NCBI GenBank assembly: GCA_022571715.1
Contig: JACZXH010000027.1
Span: 1-42,192 of the forward strand
Reading direction: 5' to 3'
Length of the DNA: 42,192 nt
Source of the DNA: Bacteroidota bacterium
GTDB lineage: Bacteria; Bacteroidota; Bacteroidia; Cytophagales; Cyclobacteriaceae
In this document: piece after piece, positions 9,820-18,005 of the stretch
How the letters are laid out: every line of letters begins with the position of its first letter
How positions within the stretch are numbered: position 1 is the stretch's first letter
Notes under the pieces: model-generated
Database searches by the model: none
What the model was told of the DNA's origin: nothing
What the model saw: only the letters and a program-made list of their open reading frames with translations
Program-made: the position numbers and the translations under genes

Positions 9820-10203
9820 TCAGGATTTCCATTTTATAGTTTCCAACTTGTTTACAGCCAGCTCACGGTTGGACAGCAACGTTTGATGGATCTGCTGATC
9901 ATTCATGATCACATGGTCCTTATTTAAATAAAGAAAAACCTGAGAAATGATTTCAAATACTTCATCTTTTAAATAATAGAATACCCACTGACCCCGTTTT
10001 CTGACTGAAACAATTCCGGAGTTTTTGAGGTATGCAAGATGGCGTGCAGTTTTTGTTTGTGTAAAATCAAGGATGAACTCCATATCAGATATAGTGAGTT
10101 CTTTATTATTATACAAAAGAAATAAAATTCTGATACGGGCTTCATCAGAAAGGGCTTTAAATAGCTGGGTACCAAAGGACAGGTTAAATCTCTTGAGTTT
10201 CAT
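9820..10203 (-). CDS. ArsR-family winged-helix regulator
   Basis: This is a 127-residue DNA-binding protein. The pattern LFKALSDEARIRILFLL followed by a recognition helix (TQTKTARHLAYLKNSG) and a wing (VSVRKRGQWVFYYL) is the classic ArsR/SmtB winged helix. None of the usual metal-binding Cys motifs (ELCVCDL) is present; the equivalent helix reads LTISDMEFIL, so metal sensing is unlikely. I start at ATG 10203. The frame is open further upstream, but that would add 56 non-homologous residues and cross the divergent promoter region. It leads the yjjG unit and is divergent from the gene at 10274, either of which could be its target. Confidence 0.85.
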   Translation of the reverse strand: MKLKRFNLSFGTQLFKALSDEARIRILFLLYNNKELTISDMEFILDFTQTKTARHLAYLKNSGIVSVRKRGQWVFYYLKDEVFEIISQVFLYLNKDHVIMNDQQIHQTLLSNRELAVNKLETIKWKS

Positions 10204-10242
10204 ATTGTCAGGATAAAAGTATAAAGTTTGTGGCGCAATTGA

Positions 10243-10250
10243 TATCTTTG
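10243..10250 (+). promoter_or_regulatory. -7 promoter element for the 10274 gene
   Basis: TATCTTTG is an exact TAnnTTTG match, 23 bases before the TTG start at 10274. It lies in the 70-base divergent gap next to the ArsR gene, where an operator for that regulator could also sit. The -33 spacing is poor (TTTG only 12 bases upstream). Confidence 0.4.
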
Positions 10251-10273
10251 AAAAAGATAACTTCATATAAACG

Positions 10274-10900
10274 TTGAAATTTTCCGGAATTATATCGGTT
10301 TTAATGCTTCTTACTACTGTTTTTATTTCACAGAAGGCTTTTTCGCAAAAGGAGGAACAGCAAAATATCATTCAGTTTTCGGGCATCGTGACGGGTGAAA
10401 ACCAGGCTCAGCTTCCAGGTGTTCATATTTATGTTCCCAAAAGTGGAAGGGGAACAACTTCCAATATTTATGGATATTTTTCAATGGCTGTATTGGTTGG
10501 TGATAGCATGGTATTTAGTTCGGTCGGGTATGAAAAATATAGCCTTGTGATTCCCGGTGGAAATGAAAGAGTGAATGTGCTTGTCAATATGATTGTAGAT
10601 ACAACATATCTCGATAATGTTGATATTATGCCATTTTTATCCGAAGAAAATTTCAAACTGGCTATTCTTGCCCTGGAGTTACCTGATGTAGAAGAAGAGA
10701 TATATTCGCGGCTTGATGGTGCAGCTTTAGCCATGATGATTCAGAATGCGCCCTATGATGCGGCAATGAATGCCAGGTACTATCTCAACCAGCAAATTTA
10801 TTACCAGCAAGATAAATTTATGCCCCGCAGCAATCCACTTTTGAATCCGTTTGCCTGGGCACAGTTTTTCAAATCCCTGAAAAAAGACACGAAAAAATGA
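10274..10900 (+). CDS. Exported CarboxypepD_reg-like domain protein
   Basis: This is a 208-residue predicted periplasmic or outer-membrane-associated protein. A signal peptide (MKFSGIISVLMLL, cleavage near AFSQ) leads into a carboxypeptidase-regulatory-like beta sandwich at about residues 34-110: FSGIVTGENQAQLPGVHIYV, then GYFSMAVLVGDSMVFSSVGYE. This fold is typical of Bacteroidota surface proteins and TonB-receptor N-termini. The C-terminal ~95 residues are helical and end in a lysine tail. I use the TTG start because it gives a complete signal peptide with a basic N-terminus; the next ATG at 10304 would remove the charge. No TonB receptor follows, so this is a stand-alone member. Function unknown. 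Confidence 0.7.
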   Translation: MKFSGIISVLMLLTTVFISQKAFSQKEEQQNIIQFSGIVTGENQAQLPGVHIYVPKSGRGTTSNIYGYFSMAVLVGDSMVFSSVGYEKYSLVIPGGNERVNVLVNMIVDTTYLDNVDIMPFLSEENFKLAILALELPDVEEEIYSRLDGAALAMMIQNAPYDAAMNARYYLNQQIYYQQDKFMPRSNPLLNPFAWAQFFKSLKKDTKK

Positions 10901-10971
10901 TTCTTTGTAGTGTACCCCTGCATCGCAACAATTGGTCCGCATTCGATATGATGTTTCTTGTCCGATCATTA

Positions 10972-11061
10972 CTATAAAATCATGATGACTATTAGTACTG
11001 CAAGTAATAGATAGATAAACGCAATCAACACTTTGTAAAAACTATATTCCCGTCTTCTCAT
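10972..11061 (-). CDS. 29-residue single-span membrane peptide
   Basis: A 30-codon frame, ATG 11061-11059 to TAG 10974-10972. It encodes a basic N-terminus (MRRREYSFYK) followed by one uninterrupted hydrophobic span of about 19 residues to the end. The sequence AAAGGAGGACATC stands directly before the ATG, a near-perfect Shine-Dalgarno site at ideal spacing, rare in Bacteroidota and strong evidence that the frame is translated. The orientation is likely N-in. The gene is isolated in an otherwise gene-free stretch between 10900 and the tRNA. It could be a regulatory membrane peptide or a type I toxin-like peptide. No family is recognised. Confidence 0.6.
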   Translation of the reverse strand: MRRREYSFYKVLIAFIYLLLAVLIVIMIL

Positions 11062-11362
11062 GATGTCCTCCTTTCAACTTTGGTTTATTACAATATGTAA
11101 TGCATAGGATGTGCCAAAACATAAAAAAGAGGTTTAAATGACATTCAAGACATATTATAGGATTTTGTATTACCTAAATTTGTCTCGTTTTAGGTATTGA
11201 TTCTCTTTTTGGGAATATTAATGGTATAGGAATACTAAATTGACTAGACAATTGGCGTACATATTATTACCAGATGGGCGGTATATCCAACACATTATTC
11301 CAGCGTTTGTTTAGTTAATTATCAAAATATTGGTTAACTAAAATACTTAGCGTACACATTTA
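11062..11362. other. Gene-free stretch upstream of the tRNA
   Basis: An AT-rich stretch. A TAAATTTG at 11175-11182 matches the -7 consensus on the plus strand but has no -33 partner and no gene to drive. No open frame or repeat that I can support. Confidence 0.4.
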
Positions 11363-11393
11363 TTGATGTTTTAGATATGACATGTTAATATTG
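11363..11393 (+). promoter_or_regulatory. Promoter of the tRNA-Pro gene
   Basis: TTG at 11363-11365, 20 bases of spacer, then TAATATTG at 11386-11393 (one mismatch to TAnnTTTG). The implied start is about 10 bases before the mature tRNA. Spacing and position both fit the Bacteroidota consensus. Confidence 0.5.
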
Positions 11394-11410
11394 CATTTCC
11401 GAAATTTAAA

Positions 11411-11485
11411 CGGGATGTAGCGCAGTCCGGTTAGCGCACTTCGTTAGGGACGAAGGGGCCGCTGGTTCGAATCCAGTCATCCCGA
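11411..11485 (+). tRNA. tRNA-Pro, anticodon AGG
   Basis: A full cloverleaf. The 7-bp acceptor stem (CGGGATG with CATCCCG) carries the C1-G72 pair usual for bacterial tRNA-Pro. The D stem is GCGC/GCGC, the anticodon stem CTTCG/CGAAG around the loop TTAGGGA, the variable loop has 5 bases, and the T arm has TTCGAAT. The loop gives anticodon AGG with G37, so it reads proline CCU. CCA is not encoded. An A at position 34 is uncommon in bacteria, where the usual tRNA-Pro here would be GGG. A terminator follows directly. Confidence 0.93.
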
Positions 11486-11609
11486 CACCGAAGCAAAAGC
11501 CACGAAAGTGGCTTTTTTTCTTTTTGGTGAGATACCGGAACTTGTTCCAGGTATCGGAGCCAAAAAACAAAAGTGTGCCAAAGGCATTGCTTCGGTGTCG
11601 TACCTCACC
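11483..11609. repeat. Nested inverted repeats after the tRNA
   Basis: A perfect 13-bp inverted repeat, CGACACCGAAGCA at 11483-11495 and TGCTTCGGTGTCG at 11588-11600, brackets the tRNA terminator. Inside it lies a second hairpin (GATACC...GGTATC, 11531-11555). GGTGAG (11526-11531) and CTCACC (11604-11609) also pair. The left arm starts in the last bases of the tRNA. It could be a small palindromic element lodged behind the tRNA, or an att-like scar. Confidence 0.5.
11495..11519 (+). terminator. Terminator of the tRNA-Pro gene
   Basis: A 9-bp perfect stem (AAAAGCCAC with GTGGCTTTT) closed by a GAAA tetraloop and continuing in T residues, 10 bases after the tRNA. Confidence 0.9.
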
Positions 11610-11672
11610 CCAGGATCGCCGACCAAAGGAAGATAACCTAAACTTAATCACCCTGAATGATGATCTTATTAA

Positions 11673-11704
11673 TTGATCGCTTTGTCCATTATTGATTATT
11701 TTTG
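11673..11704 (+). promoter_or_regulatory. Promoter of the WG-repeat gene
   Basis: TTG at 11673-11675, 21 bases, then TATTTTTG at 11697-11704, an exact TAnnTTTG. The predicted start is about 15 bases before ATG 11726. The upstream in-frame TTG at 11702 lies inside this -7 box and so cannot be the start codon. Confidence 0.55.
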
Positions 11705-11725
11705 AGCCCGCTTCCGGGAATATTT

Positions 11726-14350
11726 ATGCGCTTGGCTTTTAAGATTATCCTCACGTATTTATTTGTTATTATTACTCTCCCTGCTTTTTCACAAGCAAAA
11801 AGGGCTATAATTCTTATAGAAAAAGAGAAATATGAGCAGGCAATAGCCCTGCTCTACAAATCTATGAGCAAAGACAGCCTGAATGCCGGCGAAAGATATG
11901 CTTTTTCACTTCTTTTTTTTAACCCGAATTACCTGCAAAATAACATAGACAGTGCATATTTCTACATTCTGAAAGCCATTGCAGATTTTGAGAAATCTAA
12001 TGATAAAATCCTGAATAAACTGGCAAAAGACGGTATTGATTACCCTGCGATCATACGGCAAAAAGTATCCATTGAGAAGTTTGCCTTTGAGCTGACCAGA
12101 GCCGTAAATACAGAATCAGACTATATCCGTTTTATAGATAAATATCCCACCTCAGAAATGTATGATTCAGCAATCTGGCACCGTAACGAACGTGCCTGGG
12201 AAGATGCCTTAAAACACGACATCTGGAGAAGTTACGAAAGTTTGATGCTGAGGTACCCGGATGCCGACCACTACAATGAAGCAAAGTCACGTCATGACCT
12301 ACTGATCTATGAGGATAAGACAAAAGACGGTAAACTACAAACCTACATAAAGTTCCTTCTGAAATATCCCGATACTCCGTATAGAAACGAAGTGGAATAT
12401 GCAATTTTCAACATTGCAACGGGTGATCATACTGTATCTGGCTATGAATCATTTATCCGCGAATTCCCGGAAAGTGAAATGGCAATTATTGCTGCAAAAC
12501 GAATCTACTTAATTTTGGGATTTACAAGCTTTGTAAGCAGGCAAAGTGCAGCGTTACTTGACCTGGATTCCCTTCAGGAGCTATCAGAACTTGATTCAGG
12601 TTTTCTTTTTCCCATTTATGAACATGAAGGTTACGCATTTATGAACGAACGTGGAAATAAGGTTATAACACGTTACTTTAAAAATATCTTCAAGGGATAC
12701 CGTTGTGGAAACATCTCTGATAGGCTGCTTCTTGTTGAGTTGGAAGGTAATACAAGCATTATCAACCGCGCAGGAATTAACGTTTTTTCAAGCCCTGGAA
12801 TTAAAATGATTCAATCACTTGGCTCTGGCATGCTCAAATACATGCAGAATAGCCTATACGGAGTCATATTTAATGATGGCAGACTGATACTTAAGCCTGA
12901 ATTTGAGGAAATACGTCTGTTGCAAGGCAGTTATATCGGTTACCTTGTAAACGGAAAATGGGGAGTCATGTCCGTAAATCGAATCCGAATGCTGGATGCG
13001 AAATTTGACAACATTGACAATTTTGGCCCATTGATACGGATATACAACAATGATCACTTTGCACTTATGGTGCCCTCGCATTTGAAACCCTTACTAGACG
13101 GAGAAAAAGTCAGTTTTGATTTCAGATTTGACGATGCGGAAATTATCGGTGATGATAAGATCTTAGTGTATTCGGGAGAATTGCAGGGGCTGCTCAGTAT
13201 TAGTCTCGACGAAATAGTACCTGAAACAGAGCAGGAGATCAATATACTTAAAAACGGCATTCTTCTGCAGATTAACAATGAATATCGGTATATATCAGAT
13301 AACATTGAAATAAATCCTGTCCTGGTTTGGGATGAGGCGGATTTCAATGAAAACTGGACTGTTTTAAAGGGCAAAAACGGCTGGTTAGTAATTTCCGAAC
13401 TTCAAAAAAGAATTGTTGAAGAACACATTGACTCCCTGAACATTTTAAATAACGCTTCAGTTATTATCCATAAAAACGGTAAAAGAAAAATTCTATTTGC
13501 AAATGGCAGGGAGTTAAATATACCGGTAAATATCTTTTATCAGATAATATCCTCCTCACCCACTGCCACCTCTGAGCCATCATATTATTATAAAATAAAG
13601 CAATTCAAAAAGTCTCTGCTTATAAATCAGTACGGTGATACCCTGAATCTTCCGAAAAACAATGCAATAAATGCATTGGGAAGTGAGTACCTGGTCTATA
13701 GCTGGACAAAGAAAAAGGGGCTGCTCGACTCATTAGGGAATATCCTGGTGCCCCCCGAATATGATGGTATTGCCAATTATAAATCAGGGTTTGTAACTAC
13801 CTTGAAAAACGGAAAATTAGGGCTGTACCGGTTATCGGATGCCACCCATATACCAGCTGAATATGATAAATCACTGTTATTTTATAACGATTCATTTCTG
13901 ATAGCGATACAAAACAAAAAAACAGGACTTATTGACCGGTATAATAATGCTGTGATCCCTTTTAGGTATGAAGCCATTCGCTATTTTAATGATTCTTCTG
14001 CCTGGGTAAAAACCGATAAAGAATGGAGCCTTATAAATTTTATTAATAAAAAATTAATTCTTGAAGGGATCACTAATGTCGAGGAAAATACAGTTATAAA
14101 TGATCAATACGTGATATTCAGCTCAAATAAAGGTAAAGGCGTCATTCATCGGAAAAATGGCACGATTATTTCAAATACATTTAATAAAATCGTAAATATC
14201 GGTTCGGAATGCAGTCCGGTTTTTTTAGCTGAAAAATTTATAAAAGAGGCTGATTATTATGTAATCGTAATTTATAATAAAGATGGTACGATTATTTTCC
14301 GGAATGCATACGATAACATTGCTTATGAACGTGCGTTTTGTGATAAATAA
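11726..14350 (+). CDS. Exported WG-repeat protein
   Basis: This is a predicted periplasmic or surface protein of 874 residues. A signal peptide (MRLAFKIILTYLFVIITLPA, cleavage after FSQ) is followed by a helical N-terminal region of ~250 residues with TPR-like character (KEKYEQAIALLYKSM, and repeated YP-D blocks). From about residue 280 on come degenerate WG repeats: NGKWGVMSVN, KKGLLDSLGNILVPPEYDGI, NGKLGLYRLSDATHIPAEYD, KKTGLIDRYNNAVIPFRYE. WG repeats probably form beta-propeller-like binding domains; the ligand is unknown. The start was moved from an in-frame TTG to ATG 11726 because of the promoter position. The metallophosphoesterase follows by 30 bases, so the two are likely one unit. 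Confidence 0.8.
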   Translation: MRLAFKIILTYLFVIITLPAFSQAKRAIILIEKEKYEQAIALLYKSMSKDSLNAGERYAFSLLFFNPNYLQNNIDSAYFYILKAIADFEKSNDKILNKLAKDGIDYPAIIRQKVSIEKFAFELTRAVNTESDYIRFIDKYPTSEMYDSAIWHRNERAWEDALKHDIWRSYESLMLRYPDADHYNEAKSRHDLLIYEDKTKDGKLQTYIKFLLKYPDTPYRNEVEYAIFNIATGDHTVSGYESFIREFPESEMAIIAAKRIYLILGFTSFVSRQSAALLDLDSLQELSELDSGFLFPIYEHEGYAFMNERGNKVITRYFKNIFKGYRCGNISDRLLLVELEGNTSIINRAGINVFSSPGIKMIQSLGSGMLKYMQNSLYGVIFNDGRLILKPEFEEIRLLQGSYIGYLVNGKWGVMSVNRIRMLDAKFDNIDNFGPLIRIYNNDHFALMVPSHLKPLLDGEKVSFDFRFDDAEIIGDDKILVYSGELQGLLSISLDEIVPETEQEINILKNGILLQINNEYRYISDNIEINPVLVWDEADFNENWTVLKGKNGWLVISELQKRIVEEHIDSLNILNNASVIIHKNGKRKILFANGRELNIPVNIFYQIISSSPTATSEPSYYYKIKQFKKSLLINQYGDTLNLPKNNAINALGSEYLVYSWTKKKGLLDSLGNILVPPEYDGIANYKSGFVTTLKNGKLGLYRLSDATHIPAEYDKSLLFYNDSFLIAIQNKKTGLIDRYNNAVIPFRYEAIRYFNDSSAWVKTDKEWSLINFINKKLILEGITNVEENTVINDQYVIFSSNKGKGVIHRKNGTIISNTFNKIVNIGSECSPVFLAEKFIKEADYYVIVIYNKDGTIIFRNAYDNIAYERAFCDK

Positions 14351-14380
14351 ACATTTTATAAACTTTTATTTCTTATAATA

Positions 14381-16270
14381 ATGAATAAAATATTATCCGT
14401 ATTTGTACTCATATTAGCAGAATATGCAGGATATGCACAATCAGATTCAATCGGCCAGGTTTCAGCTGTACACCCCAATGTTTACTACGACTTTAATGAG
14501 CAGGTATATTTCCTGAAATTTGATACCATGCGTGTATATGAAGGCCTTATTCCTCCTAAATATTCACTCGATCAAATGATAAACAGTGTGTCGGGTACAC
14601 ATACTGGTTTATTTTTTGATTTCAAAGATGAATCATTAAATGGAAAACTCATTTACGGTTTTATCCCGATGGGAGATTCAAAACATCCGCATCCTGTGTA
14701 TTTCAGAATACCAGCTAAAATTATGCAGGGAAAGGTAGCCATTAACATTGCCCAGGTCCTCAAAGGCACCTATGACATGATCGGCTGGGAAAAATCTGGT
14801 AAAGGCACAATGGGGTACCGCGTTGTAAATGAGGATGGCCGGATATTATACGATGGCAAAGTATCCTTTAAAGGGACAGGACCTTTTGAAGTGGATGTCA
14901 CGTTGGTAGAAGGCCCGTTTATCAATCTGATCGAACCGGACGGAGCTACTATATCTTTTGATATAAATATACCTGTATCAAGTGAAATTTTAGTAGATGG
15001 TAAAACTTTTAAATCAGAATCGGAGGCCACCCACCATGAAATAAAAGTAAGCGGTCTGAATGCGGACACCGAATATAACTACACGGTGAAATATGGCGAT
15101 ATCACCGACATCTATTACTTTCGTACCGCGCCTGAAGCCGGTTCACGTTCTGCTTTCACATTTGCCTATGCCAGCGACTCAAGAGCAGGAAACGGCAGTG
15201 GTGAACGTGATATTTACGGAACCAACTTTTATATAATGAAAAAAATAATGGCGCTGGCTACGTTTAAAAATATCCGCTTTATGCAGTTTACGGGTGACAT
15301 GATAAACGGTTATCTAACCAGTCGCGGAGACATGGAATTACAATATGCCAACTGGAAAAGGGCTATTGATCCTTTTGCGCGTTATTTCCCAGTGTTTGTA
15401 AGTATGGGCAATCACGAAGCTTTTATGCGAATATTCGTTAACGATAAGAGCAGGTTTGATCTTGACAGATTTCCGTATGATACGGAATCAGCAGAAGCAC
15501 TTTTTGCCTCACAGTTTGTAAATCCGCTCAACGGGCCGGACAGTGAAGACGGAGCTTCGTACGATCCAAGACCTGAAGAACTGGATTTTCCATCCTATAA
15601 AGAAAATGTATTTTACTATACATATGATAATGTTGCAGTCATTGCGCTTAATTCGGATTACTGGTATGCCCCAACTACAGCCAATATACCGATTACCAGT
15701 GGAGGAATGCACGGATACATCATGGATAATCAGATGAAGTGGTTGAAAAAGACAATAAAAGGACTGGAAAAAAACAACAATATTGATCACATTTTTATAA
15801 CCGAGCATACGCCGTTCTTTCCTAACGGCGGACATGTGAGAGATGACATGTGGTACGATGGAAACAATGATAAGCGCCCATGGGTAGCCGGAAAACCATT
15901 GAAAAAAGGTATTATTGAACGGCGTGATGAGTTACTGGATATAATTGTAAATCAAAGCACTAAGGTAGTAGCCATCCTTACCGGTGACGAACACAATTAC
16001 TGCAGGACCGAAATCGGACCTGAAACCCCTATTTATGATGACAACTGGACTGGTAAAAGACTAACGCTTAAAAGAACCATTTATCAGATCAACAATGGAG
16101 CAGCAGGTGCACCTTACTATGCGCAGGAACAAACACCATGGACTTCATTTACATCTAGTTTCACAACACAGAATGCACTTGTTTTCTTCCATGTAAACGG
16201 TGAGAAAATAAAAATGGAAGTTTTAAATCCGGATACACTCGAAACTGTAGATGAAATGGACCTTCGGTAG
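14381..16270 (+). CDS. Exported metallophosphoesterase (purple acid phosphatase-like)
   Basis: This is a 629-residue predicted secreted phosphatase. The signal peptide runs to about residue 20 (YAQ). Residues ~180-250 form an FN3-like beta domain of the purple acid phosphatase type (SGLNADTEYNYTVKYGD, then YYFRTAPE). The calcineurin-like core follows: Asp266 in YASDSR, Asp306 in FTGDMI, Asn344-His345 in MGNHE, then a His in ITEHTP and the last metal ligand in LTGDEHNY. These are the five blocks needed for a two-metal site. A C-terminal beta segment (ALVFFHVNGEKIKMEV) closes the protein. The substrate is unknown; phosphate monoesters or phosphodiesters are both possible. Likely co-transcribed with the WG-repeat gene, and a terminator follows after 160 bases. 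Confidence 0.82.
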   Translation: MNKILSVFVLILAEYAGYAQSDSIGQVSAVHPNVYYDFNEQVYFLKFDTMRVYEGLIPPKYSLDQMINSVSGTHTGLFFDFKDESLNGKLIYGFIPMGDSKHPHPVYFRIPAKIMQGKVAINIAQVLKGTYDMIGWEKSGKGTMGYRVVNEDGRILYDGKVSFKGTGPFEVDVTLVEGPFINLIEPDGATISFDINIPVSSEILVDGKTFKSESEATHHEIKVSGLNADTEYNYTVKYGDITDIYYFRTAPEAGSRSAFTFAYASDSRAGNGSGERDIYGTNFYIMKKIMALATFKNIRFMQFTGDMINGYLTSRGDMELQYANWKRAIDPFARYFPVFVSMGNHEAFMRIFVNDKSRFDLDRFPYDTESAEALFASQFVNPLNGPDSEDGASYDPRPEELDFPSYKENVFYYTYDNVAVIALNSDYWYAPTTANIPITSGGMHGYIMDNQMKWLKKTIKGLEKNNNIDHIFITEHTPFFPNGGHVRDDMWYDGNNDKRPWVAGKPLKKGIIERRDELLDIIVNQSTKVVAILTGDEHNYCRTEIGPETPIYDDNWTGKRLTLKRTIYQINNGAAGAPYYAQEQTPWTSFTSSFTTQNALVFFHVNGEKIKMEVLNPDTLETVDEMDLR

Positions 16271-16430
16271 CATTTATAAAACTTATTAAACCTCTGAAAC
16301 CTTTGCTGCCGTGCGCTATTGCCTGCGAATTCTGACTGACCTAATCAGTCTTCTCTCTGGTGAGTCAGTATGGAAGTTTGTCGTACGATCAGTCAAGTGA
16401 GCTGCACCCAAGGCATTATTTTTCCTTATT

Positions 16431-16469
16431 AAAAAGGCCCGACAGTTAATTAACCTGCCGGGCTTTTTT
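16431..16469. terminator. Bidirectional terminator between convergent genes
   Basis: AAAAAGGCCCGACAG and CTGCCGGGCTTTTTT form a stem with one internal mismatch, flanked by A on one side and T on the other, so it can work on both strands. It sits between the phosphoesterase gene and the convergent transporter gene. Confidence 0.85.
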
Positions 16470-16495
16470 CGTATGCATATCATATGTCAGCTGCC

Positions 16496-17896
16496 CTAAA
16501 TCGAATCTCCAAATACACCCAGCATATTCAGAAATACCAAGCCGATCATCACCGGACAAACAAATTTGATGAAAAATGACCATAGTATTGCAAACGAAAT
16601 GTTTCCAACAAGTGGCCGTGTGAAGAAATCAAATCCCAACCTGATCTCCCCTATTATCTTATCAATTCTCATAATCCAGCCGACATAAACGGCCGTTGAC
16701 AGAGCCACTACAACGATAAACAGAGTGCCAAAATAGTAGTCAAGGATGCCAAACCAACCATCTTCTGTATAACCACCTGAAATTTTAGGAATGGACATAT
16801 TTGAGAAAAAATCTGATCCTCCAAATGAAAGTGCGGAAGGAATTCCAATAATAAATATCAGAATAGCTACAACCCAGGCCGCTTTTTTACGGCTCCATTT
16901 CTTCTCATCAATAAAATAAGACGCCGGTACTTCAAGCATAGATATGGCTGAAGTAAGCGCCGCTACCATAAGTAAAAGGAAAAATATCGCACCTACAATG
17001 TTTCCTCCAGGCATCTGAGAAAAAACTTGCGGCAATATATTAAATACAAGCGCAGGACCTGCTTCGGGACTCATGCCGAACGCAAATACTGCCGGAAACA
17101 CCATCAGGCCTCCAAGTAAAGCTACCCCTGTATCTAAAAAACCAACCCAAAGTCCCGATCTTATAATATTGTTTGATTTAGGCAGGTAAGAACCATATGT
17201 GATCATAATACCCCACCCGATACTCATGGAGAAAAAGGCCTGCCCCAAAGCTGCCAGTATTGTTTGGCCGTTTATTTTTGAAAAATCCGGCGTCAGGTAA
17301 TATTTTATACCTTCACTCGCGCCTTCAAGCGTTACACTGCGTGCGATAACCACAAATACAAGAAGGAAAAGCACAGGCATTAATATCTTTGATGCCTTTT
17401 CTATTCCTCCCGATACACCTCCCAATACAATGGTTACGGTAATCACCATAAAGATGGCAAACAAGCCGATCACCATTCCTGGCTGTGCAGCAAAATCAGC
17501 GAAGGGAGTCTGGTTGTTAAATAAGGTTTTGAATATAAAACCGATCGTCCATCCTGCGATCACTCCATAATAACTCAATACAAAAAAGCTAACAAGGATG
17601 GCCAACAGAGCCCCAAACATCATCCAGAATTTATTAGCGCCTGTTTCTTTAAATGCACCAATAGGGTTTTTACCGGTCAGACGACCTAACCCAATTTCGT
17701 TAAACAATAACGGTACGCCAATCAGGACCACACATAAAATATACACAAATACAAAAGCGCCTCCTCCGTTTTGTCCGGTGATATACGGAAATCTCCAGAT
17801 GTTACCAAGCCCTACAGCCGAACCTGCTGCAGCCATGATAAATCCAAACGATGAGCCCCATTGACCCCTGTCGTTAGAACTTGTACTTCCAGCCAT
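16496..17896 (-). CDS. Sodium-dependent symporter, NSS family
   Basis: This is a 466-residue inner-membrane transporter of the neurotransmitter:sodium symporter family (LeuT fold). The first transmembrane segment carries the hallmark GSAVGLGNIWRFPYITGQN, with the unwound GLGN substrate and sodium site and the GGGAFVFVY stretch after it. Eleven to twelve hydrophobic segments can be seen, including FFSMSIGWGIMITYGSYL, equivalent to the TM6 region. Bacterial members import amino acids such as tryptophan, tyrosine or leucine with sodium. The substrate here cannot be assigned. A single gene; the 109-base gap upstream contains CAAAATTA (a minus-strand -7 match) at 17997-18004. Confidence 0.92.
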   Translation of the reverse strand: MAGSTSSNDRGQWGSSFGFIMAAAGSAVGLGNIWRFPYITGQNGGGAFVFVYILCVVLIGVPLLFNEIGLGRLTGKNPIGAFKETGANKFWMMFGALLAILVSFFVLSYYGVIAGWTIGFIFKTLFNNQTPFADFAAQPGMVIGLFAIFMVITVTIVLGGVSGGIEKASKILMPVLFLLVFVVIARSVTLEGASEGIKYYLTPDFSKINGQTILAALGQAFFSMSIGWGIMITYGSYLPKSNNIIRSGLWVGFLDTGVALLGGLMVFPAVFAFGMSPEAGPALVFNILPQVFSQMPGGNIVGAIFFLLLMVAALTSAISMLEVPASYFIDEKKWSRKKAAWVVAILIFIIGIPSALSFGGSDFFSNMSIPKISGGYTEDGWFGILDYYFGTLFIVVVALSTAVYVGWIMRIDKIIGEIRLGFDFFTRPLVGNISFAILWSFFIKFVCPVMIGLVFLNMLGVFGDSI

Positions 17897-18005
17897 AATA
17901 AATTGATTTTGATTAAATTAAGGATTAAATGATAAATAAATTGCAACGACAAAATACTATAAGTCTCCAAGATTAGTACAATTTATTCAATATTACCAAA
18001 ATTAT

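Noticed and set aside
11406-11651. 81-codon minus-strand frame across the tRNA-Pro gene
   Set aside because: Its end (GMTGFEPAAPSS...) is the well-known false protein made by reading a tRNA antisense; the tRNA and its terminator explain the sequence.
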